This document shows positions 11,130-21,633 of a stretch of 64,000 nt of DNA, piece by piece. The stretch comes from Chimonanthus salicifolius (lineage: Eukaryota; Streptophyta; Magnoliopsida; Laurales; Calycanthaceae): assembly GCA_013350335.1 (NCBI GenBank), contig CM023539.1:20876448-20940447 (forward strand), read 5' to 3'. The notes under the pieces were generated by a model. It was not told the origin of the DNA and did not search any database. It saw nothing but the letters and a program-made list of their open reading frames with translations. The stretch's first letter is position 1. Every line of letters starts with the position of its first letter. The position numbers and the translations under genes were made by a program.

Positions 11130-11524
11130 TGTAATACCCCGGATTTTCAAGTTATAAATATTTATGGAAATTACCCATTTAATTGGAAAATTTTAGATAT
11201 GGATCTTATATGGGTAAAGGGTTGGGTCATTGCTCAATTTAGATCCAACGGATATGTGATAGGGTTCAATTTAAAATAAATTGGGTCAAGGTTGTTATTT
11301 AGGTCAAAATGCTAAAATTGGGACCCAAGGGGTTATGGTTACCTTGGTTGACCACCAAATGGGTTGAAGTCTAAATAGATGAGGTTGAATTAAATTAATA
11401 ATGCAATTTATATAAATAAGATTTGGATTAATTGCATGCGCATGAAAAGCATTGATGGAAAGGTTTTAAGATGGATCTAAAATGAGCCACACGTTGGGAT
11501 AAATTGGATTAGACAATGTCATCT
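11130..11524 (+). repeat. Gypsy LTR 5'-start fragment
   Basis: It starts TGTAATACCCCGGATTTTC, the same start as the complement of the LTR ending at 39796. It is cut at 11524 by the exact terminus of the next LTR. Confidence 0.75.
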
Positions 11525-14500
11525 TGTAACGCCCCGCCCTTTTCACTCTAAATCAGAGTCTATTTTTTTATAATAATAATAAACAAGTGATCGAGGCGAG
11601 ACGTCACAACACGAATTAAGTTCGGAACCCTTAACTGGCCAAAACTCATATATGCATGGACTAAGTCCATGAGAAACATTTCACATATGGTACTAATAAA
11701 ACTTGCAGAACAAATTTAATCTTAATCTAACTGCGGGTTATAATAGATCCTAAGACTACTCCATTTTATATCTTTAGATAGCAAAGTACATAAACATAAT
11801 CTCCAAAATTACTAAAATAACCTTAGACTAAACATTCATTCCAAACCATCCAAAACATACCAAACCATAACTAGTTAACTAAATTATTACATGCCAACAT
11901 CATCTAACTATCAAATTACATTGTCCAAATAGGGAGTCCATAAATCAATCCATAAATTAAAGTCCATTCAAAAGCCCAAGCTCCTATGCTTGGTTTTCTT
12001 CACGATCCTCATTCTTCCCCTTTCCTGCGTCATCCACTAAGGATAGAGATAGGGTGTTAGATCAACGCGCCCAGTAGGTGTTTCCGATTGGGGCTACCAC
12101 AAGGTTAGTATAAAAAAAAACATGCAAATAATATAATAATACATGTTCATCAAAATCTCATAGAACAATGCCATGTATGTTATGCACATGTAATGAGTCC
12201 CACCCATCACAAATATACATAGCCTTCCCTTGACGGGATTCTCATCGTCAAGGTTCCCCACAGTGGTCTTTCGGACGCCCCGACGGAGTGTGGCCTCCGG
12301 TTTCCTCTTGATGGGATTCTCATTATCAAGGCACCCCACAGTGGTCTTTCGGACCCCCCGACGGAGTGTGGCCTCCGGTTTCCATAATCATCACCCCATG
12401 CCATGCATGAGATGTCCATGAGTTCATGCCATTTGTAAATATATCTTAACATAAAAAACCACTTTGAAACATAATAACTTAGCACATATTCCATCAAAAT
12501 TAAGATAAAACATCAAATATACGTGTGGTTACAAAAAGGTAGGAAACCTACTCAAAGTTCACTTAGATTGACCGCTCTTTAAAACCGTCACCCGTTCACG
12601 ACTTGTATACCGTTCAAGAAGTCTCGTTACCCTATTATATAGCAGCAAGTCAAACATATGTCCATATAATTTCCAACTTAGTCTAAGTCTCAAAAACCAC
12701 TTTGTGGGGTTCGACCATACCCCATGGCCGAACCTCACCCACTTAAATTTTGGTCTCTCTTTTATTTAACTAAAACGATGACAATAACTTATATATAAAC
12801 CCCAATCCACCAAATGCAACCTTGTGGGGTTCAGCCATACACCATGGCCGAACCTCACTTAATTTTGTTTTAATCCCTCATTTGAATTCTTAAGCCCAAA
12901 CACACCTTCAAATAACTTAATCAAACACCTTAACTACAACCATACTTTGGTAGGGTTCGGCAATACAACATGGCCGAACCTTACCTCTTTGATTTTGACC
13001 CTTCTTTCCTTTGATCATTTTACTCATATTTACCATCTTGCCATTAGCATAACCCTTTGTTTAATTTTTGCTTAAAAACCAAAGTCCATATCCAAACCAC
13101 CTTAGTGGGGTTCGGCCATACAACATGGCCGAACCTCACCACTTAATTTGGTCCTTTAAATCCTTCATTCACCCATCTCCAATTACATTATAAATTAACA
13201 CTAAGTCCACCAATGACCATTAGTGGGGTTCGGCCATACTACATGGCCGAACCTCACCATATTGATTTTTATCCCATGTTCCATCATCTATCATGGTTGA
13301 TCCTTTTAACATTAAATCCATAATTAAGTATATGTGATTCTTAAATCAAAAGTATATAACAATTTATAATTTCCAACATAATCTTAATCCTATTATCCCA
13401 TCAAAACAGTCCATGGGGTTCGGCCATACTCATGGCCGAACCCTATGGTTCTTTTAACTCAATGATTCCATCATTTATATACAAATTAGGCGTTACACTT
13501 TATCCATGATAACCATATGTTTCAGCCATCCAATGGCCAACCCAAAATATTAAACTTATCTCCATTCAAAACCCTTAAAAACCTTCATTACATAGTATGG
13601 TTTTTATCCCTTAACAACCATAAAAATCACCACATCCTTTCATGGGGTTCGGCCATCCAAAGTGGTCGAACCCTATGATCCAATTTCTACTCTTTTTAGG
13701 CAGCATAATCCATGATCTAAACCCTTGATAGATTTGGCCATACAATGGCCGGATCATATTCTCTTAACCAACTTATTTACAAGGGTTCATGGTGCACTTA
13801 CCAATACCGCGACTCCTTCGGTTCTTTGACTCCTTCCTTGGTCCTTTACTTCCTTAGCCTCTCCTTCTTTCTTCTTGTTCTTTTCGCCGAGACTGACCTT
13901 GCTGCCAACTCCTTGGGATAATTCGGCCAAGGCATAGATTTGAGAGAGAGAGAGATAGAACTTTTGGCCTTGGATGAGAATGATAAGCCTTGATTACAAA
14001 CTCCTTTGTATATTTTGTCTTGGTGAAGGAATCGACGAAGGACTGATTGGAGATAGGAAATCAGCTAATGCTTTTAGTCTTGAGAGGTGAAAACGTCCAA
14101 GAGAGGGAGAGAGAGAGAGAGAGATAGAAATTGAAACCCTTTTTGGCTAATGAACTTCAGCTCAAGGTTAGCATTACATGTAACTCCCATACCCATTAAC
14201 CAAAATCCTTTATGTTTACTTGGGGGTTTCATCTATGAAATGAAACTCCCAAAGCATCTAACGTCTCCCATGGATTGCATTGGTGTAACCTCCCCCTTAC
14301 CTCCTCCTCTCATTAACGTCTCAAATGGGGGTTTCATCTTGAGATGAAACCTTCCCCCTCCTCCAACGTGTAGACTAGCATTTTGAATTTGAAATGTCAT
14401 AACCCCTTATGTAACTCCACAAAACAGCAACTCCATTCATTCTCCATCTTTGGAGTTACATGCATGAAATAACCCTCCCATGCAATTCCAACGTGCATAA

Positions 14501-14879
14501 CACTTTGAATTTGAAATACTACATCTCACCAAATCTAGCTCCCTAAACCGCCACCCCCATTCATTTCTTATGTTGGAGTTACATGCATGGAATTACCTCT
14601 CCATGCAGCCAACGTGTGGAGTGGTTTTATTTTTGAAACTACAAACCTTCTCCCTCACATTTACATTTATTCAACTTAATCATTTAATTTAACTCCATTT
14701 AAACTCAATCATTTATTTCAACTCAATCCAAACTTAATCATTTATTCCAACTCACTCCAAACTCAATCATTTATTGAAACTCAATCCAAACTCAATCATT
14801 TAATTCATCTTAACTCAATTAAGCTTTGAGCTCACCTAATGATCAAACATGTCAACCACGACCCATTGGGTGAGCTCTA
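11525..14879 (-). repeat. Gypsy LTR lacking its 5' end, 3,355 bp
   Basis: It begins at its 3' terminus TGTAACGCCCCGCCC. In plus order it carries the GGGCGTTAG block (about 12050-12075), two hairpin/GGGCGTCC units (12225-12380), the CATGCATG box (12396-12415), nine dispersed TTCGGCC palindromes between 12710 and 13760, and a GA/CT tract (14101-14125). It stops at 14879, roughly 250 bp short of an LTR start, and is fused there to + strand pol sequence. Confidence 0.85.
12025..13801 (-). other. Predicted LTR-resident intron (GT-AG)
   Basis: On the - strand the donor-like ATTG|GTAAGTGC begins at 13801 and the acceptor-like GATGACGCAG|G ends at 12025, with the GGTGTTAGA block (complement of TCTAACACC) about 30 nt upstream of the AG. 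All nine dispersed palindromes of this LTR lie between these sites. Confidence 0.45.
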
Positions 14880-15137
14880 CACGATGTGTTCCATGTGTCG
14901 ATGCTAAGAAAGTATAATCTGGATCCGTCCCATATTTTGAATGTCCAAGATATTGAAGTACAAAGCGATGTGACGTACGTCGAGAAGCCGGTCAGGATAG
15001 TGGAGACCGAACAAAGGGTGTTGCGAAATAGAGCGATTCAGTTCGTAAAAGTGGTATGGGACCGACATGGTGATGAAGAGGCCACATGGGAACTTGAATC
15101 GGAGATGAGAACAGCTCACCCCGAATTATTTATGTAA
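14880..15137 (+). pseudogene. Gypsy pol C-terminus with chromodomain tail (fragment)
   Basis: An open 83-codon stretch from the ATG at 14886, which is an internal Met, encodes the last part of integrase and the chromodomain: FHVSMLRKYNLDP, TYVEKPVRI, FVKVVWDRHGDEEATWELE, ending PELFM then TAA. It closely matches the C-terminus at 24987-25250 and that at 7830-8070. Everything upstream of pol is missing; 14879/14880 is a junction with an opposite-strand LTR. It is followed 63 bp later by the LTR at 15201. Confidence 0.9.
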
Positions 15138-16024
15138 TTTACTTTGGGAAACCTACTTCGCTCGATTTTCAAGACGAAGATTTTAAAAAGAGGGTTATAT
15201 TGTAACACCCCAATTTTTCAATGAAATAGATAATTACGAAAATGCCCTTGATTTGTTAAATTAAATGTTTGTGATGTTAAATAAGGAAAAGGTGGGGACC
15301 ATTGCTCAAATTAAGATCATATGAGCACATTATAAATGTCAAATTTGATTGGACGGATAATGTACAACAATTGGGTCGAAAATGGTTAAATGGGTCAAAG
15401 GACCCAATTGGGACCCAATGGGTCATAAGAGATTATTTGACAATTGGGTGAGCTCAATTTAAATGGGGTTAAGCTCAATTGATTGGAAATCAAGTGGAGC
15501 AAAAATGGGTAGGCTTGATGCACAATTGAAAACTATTTAAAAATGGCAAAATTAGCCCATTAATGGGTCATGTTGTCAAAACGGGTCAAGGGGCTGATTG
15601 GGGACCCAATGCGTCGGGTTGACCAAGCTGACCATGGATGACCGTGTGGGTACTCAATTGAACTCAAGTATGAGTTAGTGCAGCTCGAGTTGGACTGATT
15701 TGGATTGAGTTTGAATTAAGTAATGAGTGGACTCAATTGTAATTAATGTATGGTATTTAATGTGGTGAGTTAAGCCATTGAGTTAGGTGAGTCAAGATGG
15801 AAATCAATTGGGCTGTAAATCAGTGAGTTGAGTGGGAATGTGAGAAGGTGGCTTGGTCACAAATCACCAAAACAAGTCCCACACGTTGGGGACTTGTTGT
15901 GGGGATTTCCATGATGAATTTTAAATGAAATGCATGGGAATTGGAGGTGATGCTTGGGGAGTTGAGAGGCTGCATTGGCAGGTGCCAAGGGGTACATTGG
16001 ATGGCACCCAAGACCCAAGTCCCA

Positions 16025-16043
16025 TCTCTCTCTCTCTCTCTCC
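16025..16043 (+). promoter_or_regulatory. CT tract (Y-patch-like) about 0.83 kb into the LTR
   Basis: A run of TCTCTC in an otherwise mixed sequence. Equivalent CT tracts (sense strand) occur in the other LTRs at 30513-30534, 49327-49348, 9668-9707 (+) and 24008-24026, 36605-36623, 38767-38786, 14101-14125, 5185-5198 (-). Pyrimidine patches are common near plant transcription starts. I see no clear TATA box nearby, so a promoter is inferred only from position and conservation. Confidence 0.4.
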
Positions 16044-16173
16044 AAACTCTTTTTTCTTGGCTGAACAGCAGAGGTGTTTGCACCAATTGATCAAGCATAA
16101 ACCAATAAAGGATTAAGGAAGAAAGAAGGAAACAAGAGGGAAGAAGGCAAGGATCAAAGGCAAAGGAAGTTTG

Positions 16174-18205
16174 GTAAGTGTTTATGTGTTATTTTGGTTT
16201 AATAACATGTAACAAATGGAGCATGTATTGGGCCATGGGTATGGCCGAATGCATCAAGGTTTAAACCTTGAGTAATGGAGGTTTTAAAATTGTAAAAGGG
16301 ATCATTGGGTTCGGCCACCTTGGAGGCCGAACCCCATGTAAATAATTGGTTGGTTTTGATGTATTTGGAACATAGAAGCCATGCAATTTGTAGACTGTTT
16401 TAGATGTTTCTTTAAGACTTAAAATGCATGTTTTAAAGAGGGTTAAAACATGGACTTGAATGTCATGAAGGACTGAAGGTATCATGGGCCTAAACCATGG
16501 ATATAAATTGATAAAATGGACCATTGGGCTCGGCCATCTTGGATGGCCGAATCCCATGAAGTGTTATGGTCATTTGGATTGAGTTGTTATAAAATGAAAA
16601 CCATGCAAAGTGATGGACTGATTTGGAGGGTTTTGAGAGGTAAAAACTCGGTAACATTATACTGATTATTACATGTTTAAATGAGACCTAAAACATGTTT
16701 ATGAGGACCAAGACATGGACATAGGGTTCGGCCACCTTGGATGGCCGAACCCCATGAAAGTATTTGATGATTTGTAGGGCTTTCAAGAGATGAAAATCAT
16801 ATCAATTGTGGAGAGGTTTATGTGTTTTAAATAAAGCTAATTATTTGACAAAAAGGGTCTAAATCACAGGCCATGAGGTTCGGCCAATTGGGATGGCCGA
16901 ACCCCATGAAATAGTATGACAGTTTTATGAAAGTATTTGATGACTTTGTGAGATAAAAACCATATAGGATTATGGTGTTCTTATGGGAATTCAATGAATT
17001 AATGTTACTGCTTTTGGTTGGTCAATATATGGCTGAACCATGTATTGTTCATGGTTGAATTAGCATGTTAAAACCATGAGTAATCATGGTGAATATTGAA
17101 CCAAGTGAACCATAGGGTTCGGCCATGGGTATGGCCGAACCCCATGGACCATGGTATGGGTTAAATGGACTAAGTTTATGGATAGTATTTGTTATTGCTT
17201 CTATGATTTTATAGAGGGTTTAAAATATCCCAATGGAGAACCATTTGGTGATGGAGCCGAACCCCATAGAAATGACAATGGTTTTGATATGGCTTAGCCT
17301 AGTGGCAAAGCTGTAAATATGGGTGATAATGTAAATATGGATAGAGAAAGTTTAAAAGGACATGGAAGAAGGGTTAAACCAAGGTGGTATGGTTCGGCCA
17401 TGGTGTATGGCCGAACCCTAAGAAGACATATTTAAAGGATTAAGTATTTAAAATTGATTAAATGAAAAAGGAGGTTAAATCCTAAGTTAGTGATGTTCGG
17501 CCATGGGCATGGCCGAACCTCACAAGATGTTTTGGGTCTTAGATGTGAATGAATAATTAAAGGATAGTATGATTTACTTATTGTTATATGGACAAGGTGA
17601 CGGAAGTAAACGGCGGGCAAGTCGTGAGCAAGTGACGCTAAAGAAAGATCGAACACTGAATTGAATCTTCAGTAGGTTTCCCTACCTACTTGTAACCACA
17701 AATATGATTTGGTTTTATCATGTTTTTATGAGATATGTTGTATTTGTTATTATGTTTCAAATGTGGTTTTGAATGATGAGCTATGTATTTACAAATGATA
17801 TACAATGCATTGACATCTCATGCATGGCATGGGGTGATGGGAATGGAACAACATAATGATAAGTATCCTATCCAGAGGAAATGTGGATTACTCTGGATTA
17901 ACTTGACATAAGCACCATAACCAGAGGAAATGTGGATTACTCTGGCTTACCCATCCGGAGGAAATGAGGACTACTCCGGAATATCTTGACGAAGAGTTTC
18001 TTGAGATAATGACTATGTAGACTTGTGATGGGTAGGACTCATTACATGTGCATATACATAGCATTCGTTTTCAGATGTTTTATTGAATATCATGTACTAT
18101 GATACATATGCATGTTTTATAAGCTAACCATGTGGTAACCCTGATCGGGAACCTACTGGGCGCGTTGATCTAACGCCTTAATTCTATCCTCTGAGGAGAA
18201 TGCAG
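16174..18205 (+). other. Predicted LTR-resident intron (GT-AG)
   Basis: AAGTTTG|GTAAGTG follows a purine-rich stretch (16100-16173). GATCTAACGCC with CTAAC at 18170-18174 precedes GAATGCAG|G (AG ends 18205) by about 32 nt. The interval holds all palindromes of this LTR. Confidence 0.5.
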
Positions 18206-18651
18206 GTACAAGGAAGGGGAAAGAGAAGTTTGATGACCTGGAGGGGAGCCAAGCGTAAATGCATGAGTGCTGGAATGGATTTATAATTGCTATTATTTGA
18301 ATACTTTATTTTGTGGACATGTAATAATTTGATACCTTGCTATGGTTTATCTAGGATATTAACAATGGATGGTTGGTTTATGTTATTTATTAATTGAGAC
18401 TGTTACTTGCTATCTATTCAATGTATTTCCGCAGTTAGTCTAGTTTATTCCGCAAGTCATTGTTTAGTTCCATGTGTGGTTTGTTATCGTGCGTTTAGTC
18501 CACGCACACATGGGTGGCCAGTTAAGGGTCAGACTTGGGTAGTCCGAACTTAGTTCGCGTCGTGATGCCGTCCGCTCTCTGCCGATGTTATTTTATTAAT
18601 AATTTAAAAAAAAAATAGACTCTGATTTCTCGGAGAGTGCGGGGCGTTACA

Positions 18652-19123
18652 CGAGCAATCCCTCAAACAAAATTCACTGGTCCCACTTGGTCTTTTGGAC
18701 TTGGATCCCATACTTAGACTTTTATCTGGCCCAGAATACTGGTGGACTTTGGCTCATTCGCTTCCAATTGCAGACTTTGTCTTCAGGCTTCAGATTCGAA
18801 CAGTGGGTCCATTTATGTGTTTATAAATTTCTACTACCTTTACAATTTAATAAGTCTAAAAAATATTATTATAATTCAAATTCTCATATCCGGATCTGAA
18901 TTATAATAATTTACAATAATTCCAAATCAAATTAGGTGGTAAAAATTATAAACTTTCCAAAAATAGGACTATAGCCTACTTTTCTGCATTTTAATTCCTT
19001 TCCCTTGTATTCTCGTAAATACGTTGCAAAACTTGAAAACTCCAGTAAACACATCTAATATTCATAAATCAAAGGCTAACTAATCCACAATTAAAGGGTA
19101 AAATGATAATTTTCAATGCTCAA
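18652..19123 (-). repeat. Fragment of the LTR of the large non-autonomous element
   Basis: The right end, CTAACTAATC...AAAATGATAATTTTCAATGCTCAACA, is the reverse complement of the LTR start found at 47449 and 41720. It ends at 19123 at that LTR's terminus. The left 350 bp is AT-rich and I do not recognise it with certainty. Confidence 0.55.
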
Positions 19124-19967
19124 CACATGTTTCTGTACCATTGGAGTGTAATAAATGAACAACAGTCGGGTGGGTGAATGGTAACATTTAAGTTCACTAA
19201 CCCATCGGTGTCGTCGACCGGTCGGTACAGTTCAGATTTGAACTTATTTGGCTTGCTTATTTAAGCTCAGCTTTTGTTCTTTGAGAGACAGGCTTTTGGA
19301 AAAATAAATACATCTGAGAAATTAATTGAAGTCTCTTCACTCTTCACTCTCACTCTCTCTAATCAATCTTGATCTTGGAACATCAAATCTTGTGTGATAA
19401 TAGAGAGAAAGGAAAAATTCCCTCTAGGATAGCATTGGTAAATCTTAGATCTTAGAATCCCTCAAGCTTGTGATTGGGCATACATTAGTATATCATCTGC
19501 ATAAAGAAAGACAAGCATGGGAGAAGTTTTGAAGCACATCTACAACCAAAAGAGTTACAAAGGAAAGTGCTTCATTTAGATTTCCAATTTTTACTTATCA
19601 TCTTGCAAAGTGGATTAAAAAGGGTTTACTCTTAAACCACTATAAAAAATAGAGGGATAATGAAGTAGACCTGGGTTGGTCGAACCTTTTCAAAATTAGG
19701 ATTGTGTAGGTGAAAGTCCTACACTATTCATGAGGGTGTAAGTCCCTACATAGTGAATTTGGGATGGCCCAAGATTGGGTGAGTCCAACAGTGGATGTAG
19801 GTTTGATAAAAGCGAAGCACTATACATCGTGTCCTTGTGATTGGTGGATCATGTATGAGCATCTTGATTAATTAAGTTATATTGTTAAATTAATTTTTAT
19901 TAATCCAGTTATTTGCAAAAGTTTAAAAATTGGAGATTGTCCTATTCTCCCCCACCTCCCCCCCCTC
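19124..19967 (+). repeat. Copia (SIRE-type) LTR fragment, left part
   Basis: It matches the complete copia solo LTR at 43083-44966: the GGAGTGTAATAAATGAACAACAG segment, the ACCGGTCGGTAC motif, CAACAGTGGATGTAGGTT, and a C-rich run at the end. It lacks the LTR start. It is interrupted at 19967 in the C-rich run by a gypsy solo LTR and continues at 39797. Confidence 0.75.
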
Positions 19968-21633
19968 TGTAACGCCCCGCCCTTTTTCACTCGCTTCTTC
20001 TCATAAATTCAGAGTATATATTTTTTTATAACAGAGTAGAGTGATAGAGCGCGGGACGTCACGACGCGAGCTAAGTCCGAACTTCCAAAGTCCGACCCTT
20101 AACTGGCCAACCCTATGTGTGCATGGATTCAGTCCACTAAAACGGTTCACACATAGCAATATCAACTTGCGGAATAAAATCATGACCTGCGGAATCATAA
20201 CATCAAAATGCGGAATCATAATAGAACCAAGTTCTATTCCATTCAGATAGCAAAGTACGTCAAGTCTTCAATCATCATTATCATAACATAATTATTCAGT
20301 AAAAGATCCAACCATAGCAAATCCATCTAAGTTATTACATCTGAACTCTGGATACTGTAAATACAATGAAAATATAAAACTAAAATGTTCCGAGCTCTTA
20401 TGTTTGTCCCTTTTCGCGTTTAACGATTTCCTCGTTTCCTGCATCATCCACTAAAAGGTAGAAGTAGGACGTTAGTACAACACGCCCAGTAGGTATTCCA
20501 ATTAGGGTTAACACATGGGTTAGTACCAAAAATCCAGATATAATAAATATATCAAATCAGTTATAATAAATCATAACATACTCATAAAGCATCATATCAA
20601 AACAGTGTATGATAATAGAGATCCAATCATACCGATAAAAACCAAAACCTTGCATGATAATAGAAGTCATAATCATGCAGATTCAATGCCATGCCATGCT
20701 ATCATATGCAATGAGTCCTGCCCATCACAAAATATAGGATACACTCTTGATAGAATTCTCCTCATCAAGGTATCTTCCTGGTGGAATTCTCATCACCAAG
20801 GTCTTCTCTCTTGATGGAATTCTCATCATCAAGGTATTTCTCACAATTGCCTTACGGACATTCCGACGGAGTGTCAGCTCCGGTTACTTAGTATCCTCTT
20901 GATGGAATTCTCATCATCAAGGTATTATACATAGTATCCTCTTGATGGTATCCCCCACTAGTGCTTTACGGACGCCCCGACAGAGTGTGGGTCCCCGGTT
21001 ACCTGTCATCCCTCCCATGCCATGCATGAGATGCAAATACCACATGCTATGCAATTATACAAAATCATAACATTTAAAAACTCATATTTAAAACTCATGT
21101 TATTTTATCAAATAAACATAGCATATAAAATCACCATTTGAAACATATCCTTTGCAATATAAAATCATCAAAATAAGATAAAGAAAACATTGTATATAGA
21201 ACCCATGGTTTCAAAGAGGTGGAATCCTACCAAATACTGTTACGCGTCCTTGTGTCTTTCGTCCGGTAACCGCTCACGATCGTAAACACCCTGTGAGGTC
21301 CCGTTACCTTGAAATATAACAATCTATCAAAACCAAGTCCCACTTGATTTACAATATTTTAAGTACATAAACCAATCCCCATGGTTTATCATTTTCAGCC
21401 GATATTACCAAATATCCATTGGTCTAGTATTTAATTAACAATTTGTTCATTTAACCCAACATACATAACCCTAGGTCCATTAATCCACATATAATTACCA
21501 TATTGCCACACAAGGCTAACCTTCCATTTTTAACAAGTATTTACAACAATGCCATCCATGGTTAACATAGCCCATGACCTACCATTTTCACATTTATTTA
21601 CCAAATTGCCATTGCCTCAAACAACTTAGGCTT

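Larger units (their letters stand above)
15201..18651 (+). repeat. Complete gypsy 3' LTR, 3,451 bp
   Basis: It starts TGTAACACCCCAATTTTTC directly after AAAAAGAGGGTTATAT and ends GGGGCGTTACA. In order: CT tract (16025-16043), donor-like GTAAGTG (16174), about ten TTCGGCC palindromes (16214-17510), CATCTCATGCATGGCATGGG (17812-17831), CCAGAG/CTCTGG and CCGGAG/CTCCGG hairpins (17870-17975), the ACTGGGCGCGTT block (18156), CAG|G (AG ends 18205) and the GCACACAT block (about 18503). It is the 3' LTR of the pol fragment just upstream; its 5' partner is absent. Confidence 0.92.
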
